A DNA stretch of 42,791 nt from Caulobacteraceae bacterium UBA3198 (GTDB lineage Bacteria; Pseudomonadota; Alphaproteobacteria; Caulobacterales; Caulobacteraceae): assembly GCA_002363865.1 (NCBI GenBank), contig DEWY01000011.1, forward strand, positions 173,380 to 216,170, read 5' to 3'. Shown one piece after another: positions 8,591 to 17,981 of this stretch. The notes below the pieces were generated by a model. That model made no database searches. It had not been told where the DNA came from and worked only from the letters and a program-made list of their open reading frames with translations. The position numbers and the translations under genes are program-made. How positions within the stretch are numbered: the stretch's first letter is position 1; every line of letters starts with the position of its first letter.

Positions 8591-11500
8591 GTGTTGAGCT
8601 TGAGCCCCAGCATGAGGCCGCGCCGTCCAAACGTTCGCGTCTGAAGCGTCGGCTGGCGATCGGCGTCCTGGTGCTGGTCGCCCTGATCGGCGCCCTCTTC
8701 GCCGCGGTGCGGTTTGGGGCCATGGCCCCCCCGACCCTGGGACTCATTGAAGCCCGGGCTGACGGCCTGGCGATCGGCAGGTTCGGCAATCTCAAGATCG
8801 AGGGCCTGAGCGGCGATCTGCTCCGCGATATCCGCATACGTCGGTTGACCATCGCCGATGAGGAGGGCGTCTGGCTGGAGGCCGATCGCATCTCCGTACA
8901 ATGGGACTATCTGGCGTTGCTGCGGCGGCGCTTTCATGCCGAGCGGCTGACGGCGCAGGAAGTGCGGCTGATCCGCCGGCCCACCCTGACCCCCAAGAAG
9001 GACGAGACCGGCGGCCTGCCGGTTCGGATCAGCATTGATCAGGCCCAACTGCGCCTCGCGGTGTCAGAGGCGTTCAGCTACGAGCGCGGCCTGTTTGACG
9101 TGACAGCCCAGCTGGACGTGCGGCGACGGGGGCGAGGGCAGTCCGGCGAAATCAGCGCCCGCAGCCTGCTGCGATCTGGCGACCACCTGGATGCGAAGTT
9201 CCAGATGGGCCCACGACGGCCGCTGCTGATCGATGTTTCCGCCCTGGAGGCGCAGGGCGGCGCCATCGCCGGAGCCCTCGGGCTTCCGGCCGATCGACCC
9301 TTCAGATTGCGCGTCGATGCGGCGGGGGAGGGGTCTGACGGGCGGTTTGAGGCCCTGGCGACCTCAGGCTCAACCACGCCCCTGCGCGCCAACGGCGGAT
9401 GGAACGAGCTGGGCGGCCGCGCGGTTGGGCGGCTGGCCCTGGACGCATCGCAACTGACCGAGCCCTTGGCCGCCCGTCTGGGCGACACGGTGGCGTTTGA
9501 TGTTCAGGGCCAAGAGGCTGAGGACGACCTCTTCCTCGTCACAGCTCGGCTGAACGCCGACAATCTCGCCGTCCGCGCCGTGGGCCAAGTGAACCCAGGC
9601 GCACGCCGCACCGGCCCACAGGGGCTGAGCGTGGTGCTGGACACGGCGCAACTGTCGCGTCTGACCGGCGGTCCGGAAATGGGCGCAACCCGCCTGTCGG
9701 GCGTGCTGACCGGTTCGCCGGACAATCTGAGCTTTGACGGGGATGTCACGGCCCAGGCGCTTGGCGTAGGCGGCTATCGTCTGGCCTCCGTCTCGGGACC
9801 CGTGGAGGTAATTCGCAATGGACGCGGAATCAGCCTGGACGCCAATCTTCGCGGCGCCGGCGGGTCCGGCGAGGGCTATCTGGACGCCCTGCTGGGGCCG
9901 CAGCCGCGACTGTCTCTGGAAGCCGAACGGCTGAGCGATGGCCGCATTCTGGTGCGCCAGCTCGACGCGACGGGGCAGGGGCTCGATCTGGACGCCCGTG
10001 GCGGGCGCAGCCTGCTTGGCGGGCTCAACGTGCGGGGAACGGCGCGGTTGTCCAACCTCGCGGAGGCGCGGGCCGGCGCATCGGGGGCGGTCAACCTGAC
10101 CTGGTCTGCTGAACGTGGCCGGCGCGAGGGACCCTGGCGGCTGCGTCTGGACGGCCGCGGCGCAGACCTTGGCACGGGCTACGCCCAGCTCGACCGACTG
10201 CTGGGAGAGACACCGCAGTTCCGCGCTGAGGCGGAATACGCCCAGAGCCGGCTCGCCTTGCAGGAGGCCCGGCTGGACGGACGCGCCTTCGAAGCCGAGG
10301 CCGCCGGGGTGTATGGGTCAGGGGGCGACCTGCGCTTCAAGGTCGACTGGTCGGCGGAAGGCCCCCTGCAGGCGGGGCCGGCCGAGTTCCAGGGCGCGGC
10401 CGAGGGGACAGGCGCTCTGACCGGCACAGTCTCGGCGCCGAAACTGGACCTGACCGCCCGATTTGATGAGATCGATCTGCCTCGCCTGCCGCTACGCGAT
10501 GCGGTGTTCACCCTTAGCTTTGGCCGCAGTCAGGCCGCCGGCGCGGCGGGGCAGGTGAACCTTGTGGCAGAGAGCCAGTATGGCCCCGCCCGGGGCCGCG
10601 CCGACTTCGCCCTCCCGGACACTGGGGTCGATCTGCGCCAGATCGACGTCGAAGCCGGCGGGGTGGAGTTGGAGGGCGCCCTCAGCCTCAGGCGCGCCAC
10701 GCCGTCCCGGGCTGACCTGCGTCTGGCCATTGGGCCCGGTGCGGTGCTGAGCCGCGGGTCGATCAATGGTGAGGTGCGGATCGTCGATGGCGCCGAGGCG
10801 CCAGTGGCTGATCTTGCGCTGCGCATTCGAGACGCTGTGCCGGTAGGCAGCGAGTTGGCGATCGTCGCCGGGCGGCTGACCGCTAAGGGCCCCATCGACC
10901 AGCTGGCCTATGAACTCTCCGCCAGCGGCGGCTATGGCGGGGAGCGCTGGGATGTCACCGGCGGTGGCGCCCTGGCCGAGGCCGAAACTGCCCGAACCCT
11001 GACCTTCATGGGGCGGGGGGGATATGGCGATCGAAAGGTTTCGACCGTTCAGCCGGCCATTATTCGGCTTGGCGACGGCGTGCGCACGGCGCGGCTTGTC
11101 CTGGGTACGGCCGATGGCGGCCGGGTGGACATCGACGGCAGTCTGGCCGGCGCGGTGGCGGACATTGACGCTAAGATCACCGACCTGGGCCTGGATATCC
11201 TCAATCCGGATCTGGCCGGGCGTGTGAACGCCAATCTCTCCCTGTCGGGACGGGGCCAGGAGCTGGTCGGTTCGCTGGGCGCCCGTCTTTCTGACGCCAG
11301 GGGACGGGGCAGTCCCCGGGCGCAGGGCTTGGACGGGGTGCTCGAAGTGGTGCTTCGGGACGACACAATGACTGTCGAAGCCCAGGTGACCAATGAGCAG
11401 GGCCTGAGGGCGGAAACCAATCTCACCCTGCCGACTGAGGCCTCCGCTCAGCCTCTGAGACTCGCCCTGGACCGTCGCCGACCTGTGCAGGGCCGGGTGT

Positions 11501-12768
11501 TCGCCGATGGGGATGTTGAGCCGCTCTGGGCCCTGCTGATGGATGGAGACCGCAGTCTCGCCGGCCGGGTGCAGATCAATGGCGAGATCGGCGGTTCCCT
11601 GGCTGATCCCAGCCTCTCGGGCCGGGCGAGCCTGGAAGCGGGCCGCTTCGACGACGCTGCAACGGGACTGAGCCTGCGCGAGCTGAGCGTGGCCGCGGTC
11701 TTCTCCGAGCGCGTGATCGATGTGAGCCGGGCGCGCGGCGTCGATGAGTCGGGTGGCAGTGTGAACGGATCGGGCCAGATCAGCCTCTATCGGGGCGGGG
11801 TCTCAGGCTTCCGGCTGCGGCTCGACGGTTTCCGCCTGATCGACAACGACATCGCCCAGGCCGACGCCAGCGGCGAAGTCACCATCAACCGCAACGCCGA
11901 GGGCAAGGTGCGCCTGTCGGGGGAGCTGCGGGTCGACGAGGCGGAGATCGCTGCCGACCCCCCGACGCCCTCGGGGGTGGTGACGCTGGACGTGATCGAG
12001 CGAAATCGGCCGCTCGAACTGGATCTGCGGCAGAATCTGCGGATGCAGCCGCAACGGCGCGGGGAAGGTTGGGCCCTGGATGTGAGCCTCGACGCCGCCC
12101 GCGGAATTTTCGTGCGGGGCCGCGGGCTCGATGTGGAGATGTCTCTCGACGCCCAGGTCACGGGCACCACGTCGCGCCCGATTCTGTCAGGGGAAGCTCG
12201 GGTCGTGCGCGGCGACTACGAATTTGCGGGCAAGCGCTTCGAGTTCGACCCGCGGGGCGTGGTCTATCTCTCCACCTCGCCCTCCAACATCCGGCTCGAC
12301 TTGACCGCCACCCGGGACGACCCCGCGCTCACCGCGGTCATCCGCGTCAGCGGCACGGCGGCGAAGCCCAGTATTCGGCTGACCTCAAGCCCGGTCCTGC
12401 CTGATGACGAGGTTCTGTCGCAGGTGTTGTTCGGTCGTTCGGCCTCGCAGCTGTCGACGATTGAGGCCGCCCAGCTGGCGGCCGCCCTGTCATCCCTGGC
12501 CGGCGGCGGCGGGTTCGACATTGTCGGCAATCTTCGCGAGTTCGCCGGTCTCGACCGGCTGAGCCTGGGGGGCAACGAGGTCTCGGGGGTTACGGTCGCC
12601 GGCGGCAAATACCTCACCGACGATGTCTATCTGGAGATCATCGGCGGCGGCCGTAGCGGCGCCACGGCCCAGGTCGAATGGCAGGTCCGGCGGAACCTCT
12701 CTATCGTCTCGCGCCTGACGGGGGAGGGCGACAGCCGCATCGCCGTCCGCTGGCGTCGGGACTACTGA
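8587..12768 (+). CDS. tamB: TamB-like translocation/assembly module protein (DUF490)
   Basis: 1393 residues if it starts at TTG 8587, which overlaps the tamA stop as TTGA; this is the only plausible start before the membrane anchor and gives a coupled reading. A short basic head (KRSRLKRR) leads into one N-terminal helix (LAIGVLVLVALIGALFAAV), then a long periplasmic beta-rich repeat region (VDIDGSLAGAVADIDAKITD-like units) typical of bridge-like AsmA/TamB proteins. The C-terminal DUF490 domain (last ~350 residues) includes LDVEMSLDAQVTGT, GEARVVRGDYEFAGKRFEF, ILPDDEVLSQVLFGR-type and VTVAGGKYLTDDVYLEI segments. It would span the periplasm and pair with TamA. Its last 7 bp overlap the convergent phenylalanine hydroxylase gene. 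Confidence 0.9.
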   Translation: MSVELEPQHEAAPSKRSRLKRRLAIGVLVLVALIGALFAAVRFGAMAPPTLGLIEARADGLAIGRFGNLKIEGLSGDLLRDIRIRRLTIADEEGVWLEADRISVQWDYLALLRRRFHAERLTAQEVRLIRRPTLTPKKDETGGLPVRISIDQAQLRLAVSEAFSYERGLFDVTAQLDVRRRGRGQSGEISARSLLRSGDHLDAKFQMGPRRPLLIDVSALEAQGGAIAGALGLPADRPFRLRVDAAGEGSDGRFEALATSGSTTPLRANGGWNELGGRAVGRLALDASQLTEPLAARLGDTVAFDVQGQEAEDDLFLVTARLNADNLAVRAVGQVNPGARRTGPQGLSVVLDTAQLSRLTGGPEMGATRLSGVLTGSPDNLSFDGDVTAQALGVGGYRLASVSGPVEVIRNGRGISLDANLRGAGGSGEGYLDALLGPQPRLSLEAERLSDGRILVRQLDATGQGLDLDARGGRSLLGGLNVRGTARLSNLAEARAGASGAVNLTWSAERGRREGPWRLRLDGRGADLGTGYAQLDRLLGETPQFRAEAEYAQSRLALQEARLDGRAFEAEAAGVYGSGGDLRFKVDWSAEGPLQAGPAEFQGAAEGTGALTGTVSAPKLDLTARFDEIDLPRLPLRDAVFTLSFGRSQAAGAAGQVNLVAESQYGPARGRADFALPDTGVDLRQIDVEAGGVELEGALSLRRATPSRADLRLAIGPGAVLSRGSINGEVRIVDGAEAPVADLALRIRDAVPVGSELAIVAGRLTAKGPIDQLAYELSASGGYGGERWDVTGGGALAEAETARTLTFMGRGGYGDRKVSTVQPAIIRLGDGVRTARLVLGTADGGRVDIDGSLAGAVADIDAKITDLGLDILNPDLAGRVNANLSLSGRGQELVGSLGARLSDARGRGSPRAQGLDGVLEVVLRDDTMTVEAQVTNEQGLRAETNLTLPTEASAQPLRLALDRRRPVQGRVFADGDVEPLWALLMDGDRSLAGRVQINGEIGGSLADPSLSGRASLEAGRFDDAATGLSLRELSVAAVFSERVIDVSRARGVDESGGSVNGSGQISLYRGGVSGFRLRLDGFRLIDNDIAQADASGEVTINRNAEGKVRLSGELRVDEAEIAADPPTPSGVVTLDVIERNRPLELDLRQNLRMQPQRRGEGWALDVSLDAARGIFVRGRGLDVEMSLDAQVTGTTSRPILSGEARVVRGDYEFAGKRFEFDPRGVVYLSTSPSNIRLDLTATRDDPALTAVIRVSGTAAKPSIRLTSSPVLPDDEVLSQVLFGRSASQLSTIEAAQLAAALSSLAGGGGFDIVGNLREFAGLDRLSLGGNEVSGVTVAGGKYLTDDVYLEIIGGGRSGATAQVEWQVRRNLSIVSRLTGEGDSRIAVRWRRDY

Positions 12769-13631
12769 GGCGAAGTGCGGGCGAGATGGTAGGTCTGGTC
12801 CCCGAGGTGAGCCACCCCGTCCTCGCCGATCACCTCGCCGATCGGAATGTCGTCCAGCCCCTCCAACTCGGCATAGATCGGGGCGAAATCCTGCAGACTG
12901 GCGGCCAGTAGGTCTTCGAGCGAGGGGATGACGAAGTAGGCGGGCTGGAAATCGTCGATCCGGTAGGGCGTCCGCATCACGCGAACCAAGTCGAAGTCCA
13001 GGCGATGGGGCGATGGGTCGTCGAGGCTGAACACCGACTCCGCGCGCGATGAGACAATCCCCGCCCCATAGATGCGCAGACCCGCGTCGCTGCGCATGAG
13101 CCCGAACTCCACCGTGTGCCAGTAGAGGCGGGCCAGATGGGTGAGGTGGCCCTTGCTCAGCGCCCGCATGCCCCCCCGGCCATAGGCCGCCATGTAGTCG
13201 GCGAAGACCGGGTCGGTGAGCATGGGCACATGGCCGAATACGTCATGGAAGACGTCGGGCTCCTGTAGATAGTCGAGCTGCTCGCGGGTTCGTATGAACC
13301 GGCCGGCCGGAAAGCGTCGATGGGCCAGGTGCTCGAAGAAGACGGCGTCAGGGACCAGACCCGGCACGGCCACCACCTGCCAGCCGGTCAGCCGCATCAG
13401 CTCGACATTGATTTTGTCGAAGTCGGGGATGCCTTCGCCGTGCAGGTCCAGGGCCTCAAGCCCCCGCAGGAACGGAGTGCAAGCCCGGTCCTGGAGCAAG
13501 GCGACCTGACGCTCGTAGAGGGTCGTCCACACCTCGTGCTCGGCGCGGGAATAGGCGGCCCAGCCCTGGTCGATGGTCCAGTCGGCGTTGGCCCCGGGGG
13601 GCGGCTCAAGGGGTGTCTTGCTCCCATCCAT
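12762..13631 (-). CDS. phhA: Phenylalanine 4-monooxygenase
   Basis: 289 residues, normal for the bacterial single-domain enzyme. It hydroxylates L-phenylalanine to tyrosine using tetrahydropterin, O2 and non-haem iron. The 2-His-1-carboxylate iron site is intact: His129 and His134 in DVFHDVFGHVP, and Glu175 in YWHTVEFGL. Pterin-pocket and fold motifs FDKINVELMRLTGWQVV and RRFPAGRFIRTREQLDYLQE are present. No regulatory ACT domain is seen, as usual in bacteria. The ATG at 13631 has no strong ribosome-binding site. The gene converges on tamB with a 7-bp tail overlap. No pterin-recycling gene (phhB) is next to it. Confidence 0.95.
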   Translation of the reverse strand: MDGSKTPLEPPPGANADWTIDQGWAAYSRAEHEVWTTLYERQVALLQDRACTPFLRGLEALDLHGEGIPDFDKINVELMRLTGWQVVAVPGLVPDAVFFEHLAHRRFPAGRFIRTREQLDYLQEPDVFHDVFGHVPMLTDPVFADYMAAYGRGGMRALSKGHLTHLARLYWHTVEFGLMRSDAGLRIYGAGIVSSRAESVFSLDDPSPHRLDFDLVRVMRTPYRIDDFQPAYFVIPSLEDLLAASLQDFAPIYAELEGLDDIPIGEVIGEDGVAHLGDQTYHLARTSPQ

Positions 13632-13712
13632 GGGGAGAGAATGCGCCGGTGCAGAGGAAATATCCGTGCGAATTTCGCGCCGGCAGCGCGGTCGGCGGAT
13701 TAAAAATTGCGC

Positions 13713-14042
13713 CTAGTGGCTGATCCGGGGGCGCAGCGTGTAGTGGTCGCCGTGGAAAGAATCAAACAGCAGCGCGGCCTGCGGATGGCCCACGGGCTCC
13801 CCGGACTCATCGGGCAGCAGGTTCTGCTCGGAGACATAGGCCACGTAGGCGCTCTCCTGGTTCTCGGCGAGCAGATGGTAGAAGGGCTGGTCCTTGTGGG
13901 GACGCACGTCGGCCGGGATCGACAGCCACCAGTCCTCGCTGTTGGCGAACTCGGGATCGACATCAAAGATCACACCCCGGAAGGGGAAGATCCTGTGCCG
14001 GACCACCTGACCAATGGCGTACTTGGCGCGACGAGGTTCCAT
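13713..14042 (-). CDS. hspQ: Heat shock protein HspQ (YccV family)
   Basis: 109 residues with the hallmark sequence AKYAIGQVVRHRIFPFRGVI, FDVDPEFANSEDWWLSIP, RPHKDQPFYHLLAE and AYVAYVSEQNLLPD. HspQ/YccV was first described as a hemimethylated-DNA-binding protein and later as a heat-shock factor and Lon specificity-enhancing adaptor in enterobacteria; the role in Alphaproteobacteria is inferred. It is transcribed away from the Ppx/GppA gene. The ATG at 14042 is followed directly by conserved sequence, so the start is secure although the upstream ribosome-binding site is weak. Confidence 0.93.
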   Translation of the reverse strand: MEPRRAKYAIGQVVRHRIFPFRGVIFDVDPEFANSEDWWLSIPADVRPHKDQPFYHLLAENQESAYVAYVSEQNLLPDESGEPVGHPQAALLFDSFHGDHYTLRPRISH

Positions 14043-14206
14043 GACAGGGGTTTTTACACCACGTTTTCTGACCGGGAGGTGAACGTAATCATCCTGTCAT
14101 ATGGCGCAAGGCGACGCCTTTCAGCGGGCGAGTACGCTTGCTACAGTCGCCTCCGAAACGAGCCGGCGGACTTCAGGCCGGCTGCAGAGGGACAGGATGG
14201 CGGTCC
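14043..14206. promoter_or_regulatory. Divergent intergenic region hspQ / Ppx-GppA
   Basis: 164 bp between two outward-facing genes. It probably carries both promoters, including any heat-shock promoter for hspQ. I see no convincing consensus boxes. AGGA at 14193-14196 is the likely ribosome-binding site of the plus-strand gene. Confidence 0.35.
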
Positions 14207-15307
14207 ATGTCTGAGGCGCCTAGAGCGCCCGACACCAGGTTGCGTGCGCGGGACAGAACGACCAGGGACGGGCCCTGCTATGCGGCCCTGGACCTGGGGA
14301 CCAACAACTGCCGGCTGCTGATCGCCACGCCCTCGGCCGGCGGATTCCGCGTGGTCGAAGCCTACTCACGGATCGTGCGCCTGGGCGAAGGCCTGTCCCA
14401 GACCGGCCGACTGTCGGACGCCGCGATGGACCGCGCCCTGGCCGCCCTGGCGGTCAGCGCCGAAAAGGTGCGCCGCCGACGCGTCGTCAAGCTGCGCGCC
14501 GTGGCCACCCAGGCCTGCCGCTCGGCGGCCAATGGCGAGGCCTTCGTGGCCCGCGTCGCCCAGGAAACCGGCTTGAATCTACAGGTGATCACGCCGCACG
14601 AGGAGGCCCGCCTGTCGGTGGCCGGCTGCCTGGGCCTGCTCGACCGCGAGGCGCAGGCCGCCCTGGTGGTGGATGTGGGCGGCGGGTCCACCGAAATGTC
14701 CTGGGTCGATCTCAGCGGCCCGACGCAGGCGGCTGACAAGACCCCGCCGATCAAGGCCTGGCTGTCGATCCCGATCGGGGTCGTCACCCTGGCCGAGCGC
14801 TTTCCCGAAGGCGACGCCCCCACCGACCGGTGGTTCCGGGCCATGGTCGAGGCGGTCAAGGCCGAGATCGGGGCCTTCCGGCGGGCGGAATCCCTGCGGT
14901 CGGTCTTCGAGGCCGATGGCGCGCATCTGGTGGGGACCTCGGGCGCCATCACCAGCCTGGCCGGGCTTCATCTGGGTCTTGAGCGCTACGACCGCTCCCG
15001 GGTAGATGGCATCTGGATGACGCGGTCCGACTGCGACCGGGCCGCCGACATGCTCCTGGCCCTGACCCCGGCCGAACGGGCGCGGCAGCCCTGTATCGGT
15101 CCGGACCGGGCAGACCTCGTCCTGGCCGGCGCAGCTATTTTGCAGGCGGTGCAGGAGCTCTGGCCGTGCTCGCGGGTGCGGGTGGCGGACCGCGGATTGC
15201 GCGAAGGCGTGCTAATCTCGCTGATGTCCGATAAGGGCGGGCGACGACGTCGCCGTCGCGGCCCCCGCCGCCGCCGGACGGGCGAGAACACCAAGGCGCC
15301 AGCATGA
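14207..15307 (+). CDS. Ppx/GppA family phosphatase
   Basis: 366 residues from ATG 14207 (MSEAPRAPD), chosen over an earlier in-frame start at 14138 because upstream residues look non-coding and AGGA lies about 10 nt before this ATG. The actin/hexokinase-like fold signatures are YAALDLGTNNCRLLIA (phosphate 1), VVDVGGGSTEMSW (phosphate 2) and GTSGAITSLAG. Family members hydrolyse inorganic polyphosphate and/or pppGpp. It is the short form without a C-terminal HD-like domain. The C-terminus is highly basic (GGRRRRRRGPRRRR). The next gene, rlmE, overlaps it by ATGA at 15304-15307, so the two are co-translated. Confidence 0.92.
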   Translation: MSEAPRAPDTRLRARDRTTRDGPCYAALDLGTNNCRLLIATPSAGGFRVVEAYSRIVRLGEGLSQTGRLSDAAMDRALAALAVSAEKVRRRRVVKLRAVATQACRSAANGEAFVARVAQETGLNLQVITPHEEARLSVAGCLGLLDREAQAALVVDVGGGSTEMSWVDLSGPTQAADKTPPIKAWLSIPIGVVTLAERFPEGDAPTDRWFRAMVEAVKAEIGAFRRAESLRSVFEADGAHLVGTSGAITSLAGLHLGLERYDRSRVDGIWMTRSDCDRAADMLLALTPAERARQPCIGPDRADLVLAGAAILQAVQELWPCSRVRVADRGLREGVLISLMSDKGGRRRRRRGPRRRRTGENTKAPA

Positions 15308-16032
15308 CCGAGCCCCCTCGCAAACGGATGGTCCGCCTGCCCACCGGCGGCAGCGACGAAGGCCGCTCCAAACCTGCGCGGCTGAAGACCGCCAAGCAGC
15401 GGACGCCCTCGTCGCAGGCCTGGCTGGAGCGCCAGATCAACGACCCCTTTGCGGCCAAGGCCCGGGCGCATGGCTATCGCTCGCGCGCGGCCTACAAGCT
15501 GATAGAGATCGACGACAAGTTCCACTTCCTCCAACCCGGCGTCCGGGTGATCGACCTGGGCGTCGCGCCGGGCGGCTGGACTCAGGTGGCCATCGAGCGC
15601 GGCGTGACCCACATCGCCGCCGTCGACCTGCTGCCCGTCGATCCGATGCCGCCCGCCCACATCCTGCAGATGGACTTCACTGATCCTGAGTGCGGACCGA
15701 TGCTGATCGACCTGCTGGGCGGACCGCCGGATCTGGTGCTGTCGGACATGGCGCCCAACACGGTGGGCCACCGCCAGACCGACCACCTGCGCATCGTCGG
15801 CCTGATCGAGGTCGCGACCACCTTCGCCATCAGCGTGCTCAAGCCCGGCGGCGCCTTCGCCATCAAGGCCTTCCAAGGGGGCGAGGTGGGCGATCTGATC
15901 CAGAAGCTGCGCCTGGACTTCGCGAGCGTGAAAAACGTCAAGCCCAAGGCCAGCCGCGCGGACTCCTCGGAGACCTATATCGTGGCCACAGGCTTCAAGG
16001 GCCGGCGCGATCCGCAGGGCGAACCGGCCTAA
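15304..16032 (+). CDS. rlmE: 23S rRNA (uridine2552-2'-O)-methyltransferase RlmE/FtsJ
   Basis: 242 residues. The SAM-binding motif VIDLGVAPGGWTQVA and the K-D-K-E type catalytic residues are visible: Lys in YRSRAAYKLIEIDDKF, Asp in LVLSDMAPNTVGHR, Lys in GGAFAIKAFQG and Glu in RADSSETYIVATGF. RlmE methylates the ribose of U2552 in the A-loop of 23S rRNA and helps late 50S assembly. It has an alphaproteobacterial N-terminal basic extension of about 45 residues. The ATGA overlap with the phosphatase gene is conserved-looking. Confidence 0.95.
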   Translation: MTEPPRKRMVRLPTGGSDEGRSKPARLKTAKQRTPSSQAWLERQINDPFAAKARAHGYRSRAAYKLIEIDDKFHFLQPGVRVIDLGVAPGGWTQVAIERGVTHIAAVDLLPVDPMPPAHILQMDFTDPECGPMLIDLLGGPPDLVLSDMAPNTVGHRQTDHLRIVGLIEVATTFAISVLKPGGAFAIKAFQGGEVGDLIQKLRLDFASVKNVKPKASRADSSETYIVATGFKGRRDPQGEPA

Positions 16033-16036
16033 ATTG

Positions 16037-16073
16037 CGCGGCGGCGCCCAGGGGCCTTGCCCCCACCGCCGCT
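16037..16073 (+). other. GC-rich imperfect inverted repeat between rlmE and guaB
   Basis: In the 77 bp between rlmE and guaB, GCGGCGG and CCGCCGC flank an inner GGGG/CCCC pair, forming an imperfect stem. There is no T-run. It could be a weak terminator for rlmE or part of the guaB leader. I see no purine-riboswitch-like conserved core. Confidence 0.3.
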
Positions 16074-16109
16074 GACGGCTTATACGCGGCTCGCAAAACG
16101 GAGAGTCTC

Positions 16110-17573
16110 ATGGAGATTCGCGAAGGGCTCACCTTCGACGATGTTTTGCTCGAACCCGGCGCGTCCGAGGTCATGCCCACCCAGGTGGACACGACCACAC
16201 GGCTGACCCGAGAGATCCGGCTGAACATACCCCTCGTGTCCTCAGCCATGGACACGGTCACCGAAAGTCGGCTCGCCATCGCCATGGCGCAGGCCGGCGG
16301 CCTGGGCGTGCTGCATCGCAATTTCACCGTCGAGGAGCAGGCCGATCAGGTCCGCGAGGTGAAGCGCTATGAAAGCGGCATGGTCATCAATCCTCTGACC
16401 ATCCACCCGGACACGACGCTTGGCGAGGTTCGGGAGATCAAGGCGCGCCGCCGGATTTCGGGCTTCCCCGTGGTGGAGCGCGACACCGGCAAGCTGGTGG
16501 GCATCCTCACCAACCGCGACATGCGCTTCGAAGCCAGCGACGCCATGCCGGCCAGCGCCATCATGACCAAGGACAATCTGGTCACGGTGAAGGAAGGCGT
16601 CGAACGGGCCGAGGCCAACGATCTGCTTCGCCGCAACAAGATCGAGCGCCTCATCGTGGTGGACGACGCCTATCGCGCCGTCGGGTTGATCACCGTCAAG
16701 GATATCGAGAAGGCCCAGGCTCACCCCCTGGCGGCCAAGGACAGCAAGGGCCGCCTGCTGGTGGGCGCAGCCTCCACCGTCGGCGACGCCGGCTATGAAC
16801 GCTCCATGGCCTTGATCGACGCGGGCGTGGACGTGGTGGTGATCGACACCGCCCACGGCCACAACGCCGATGTCGGCCGCGCGGTCGGCCGCATCAAGGC
16901 CGAGAGCAACCGGGTCCAGGTGATCGCCGGCAATGTCGCCACCTATGACGGCGCCCGCGCCCTGATCGACGCCGGGGCTGACGCGGTGAAGGTCGGGATC
17001 GGGCCAGGCTCCATCTGCACCACTCGCGTGGTGGCCGGCGTGGGCGTGCCGCAACTGACCGCCATCATGGACGCAGTCCGCGCTTCGGGCGATTCCGGCG
17101 TGCCGGTCATCGCTGACGGCGGGATCAAGTATTCCGGCGACCTGGCCAAGGCGCTCGCCGCCGGCGCGCAGGTGGCGATGATGGGCTCGGTCTTCGCCGG
17201 CGTCGACGAGGCGCCGGGCGAGGTGTTCCTGTACCAGGGGCGGTCCTACAAGGCCTATCGCGGCATGGGCTCCTTGGGCGCCATGTCCCGGGGTTCGGCC
17301 GATCGCTACTTCCAGAAGGAAGTCTCCGACGCCCTGAAGCTGGTGCCTGAGGGCATTGAGGGGCAGGTGCCGTTCAAGGGGCCGATCGCCCCCATCGTCC
17401 ACCAGATGGTCGGCGGCCTGCGGGCGGCCATGGGCTATGTGGGGGCCGGCAATCTGCAGCAGTTCCGGGAACGGGCGCGGTTTATCCGCATCACCGGGGC
17501 GGGCCTGCGGGAAAGCCACGTGCACGACGTCATGATCACCCGTGAGGCGCCCAACTATCCGAGCGGGGTCTGA
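16110..17573 (+). CDS. guaB: Inosine-5'-monophosphate dehydrogenase
   Basis: 487 residues starting at ATG 16110 with GGAG 6 nt upstream. The N-terminus EIREGLTFDDVLLEPGASEV is diagnostic. Two CBS domains sit at about residues 90-205 (VREIKARRRISGFPVVE; LLRRNKIERLIVVDD), inserted in the TIM barrel. The catalytic cysteine lies in KVGIGPGSICTTRVVAGVGV, followed by the phosphate-binding VIADGGIKYSGDLAKAL and the flap region YRGMGSLGAM. It oxidises IMP to XMP with NAD, the rate-limiting step to guanine nucleotides. GuaA, which uses XMP, is two genes downstream. Confidence 0.97.
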   Translation: MEIREGLTFDDVLLEPGASEVMPTQVDTTTRLTREIRLNIPLVSSAMDTVTESRLAIAMAQAGGLGVLHRNFTVEEQADQVREVKRYESGMVINPLTIHPDTTLGEVREIKARRRISGFPVVERDTGKLVGILTNRDMRFEASDAMPASAIMTKDNLVTVKEGVERAEANDLLRRNKIERLIVVDDAYRAVGLITVKDIEKAQAHPLAAKDSKGRLLVGAASTVGDAGYERSMALIDAGVDVVVIDTAHGHNADVGRAVGRIKAESNRVQVIAGNVATYDGARALIDAGADAVKVGIGPGSICTTRVVAGVGVPQLTAIMDAVRASGDSGVPVIADGGIKYSGDLAKALAAGAQVAMMGSVFAGVDEAPGEVFLYQGRSYKAYRGMGSLGAMSRGSADRYFQKEVSDALKLVPEGIEGQVPFKGPIAPIVHQMVGGLRAAMGYVGAGNLQQFRERARFIRITGAGLRESHVHDVMITREAPNYPSGV

Positions 17574-17576
17574 GCC

Positions 17577-17972
17577 GTGACCATGGCCCCGGAGCTGAAG
17601 CTGCTGGCCGTCGCCATCGTGATCGGCCTGATCCAGATCCTCTGGGGCGCGGCGGCGGCGCGTCGGCAACAGGGTCTGAAGTGGGCGGCCGGGCCGCGGG
17701 ATGAGGTCCGGCCGATCGAAGGCGTGGCCGCGCGCCTCGACCGGGCGCTGCGCAACTTCCTCGAGACCTTCCCGTTCTTCGCCGCAGCCGTGATCGTCGC
17801 CTATCTCGGCGGCAAGCTGGGCGACCTGACCCTGTGGGGCAGCGTGCTCTATGTGGTCGCGCGCGCCCTCTATGTCCCCCTCTATGCGGCTGGGATTCCC
17901 ATGGTGCGCAGCCTTGTGTGGTTCGCCGCCATGGTCGGGCTCGGCATGGTGGTGGCGGCCATTTTCCTGTGA
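17577..17972 (+). CDS. MAPEG family membrane protein
   Basis: 131 residues from GTG 17577 (or ATG 17583), beginning 3 bp after guaB. Four hydrophobic helices are visible: LKLLAVAIVIGLIQILWGA, ETFPFFAAAVIVAYLGG, TLWGSVLYVVARALYVPLY and SLVWFAAMVGLGMVVAAIF. The loop ARLDRALRNFLETFP with conserved R/N/E and the ARxLYxPLY motif identify MAPEG (glutathione- and eicosanoid-metabolism related; bacterial members mostly uncharacterised). It is probably carried in the guaB-guaA transcript; a functional link to GMP synthesis is not evident. Confidence 0.9.
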   Translation: MTMAPELKLLAVAIVIGLIQILWGAAAARRQQGLKWAAGPRDEVRPIEGVAARLDRALRNFLETFPFFAAAVIVAYLGGKLGDLTLWGSVLYVVARALYVPLYAAGIPMVRSLVWFAAMVGLGMVVAAIFL

Positions 17973-17981
17973 GGCGACCCA

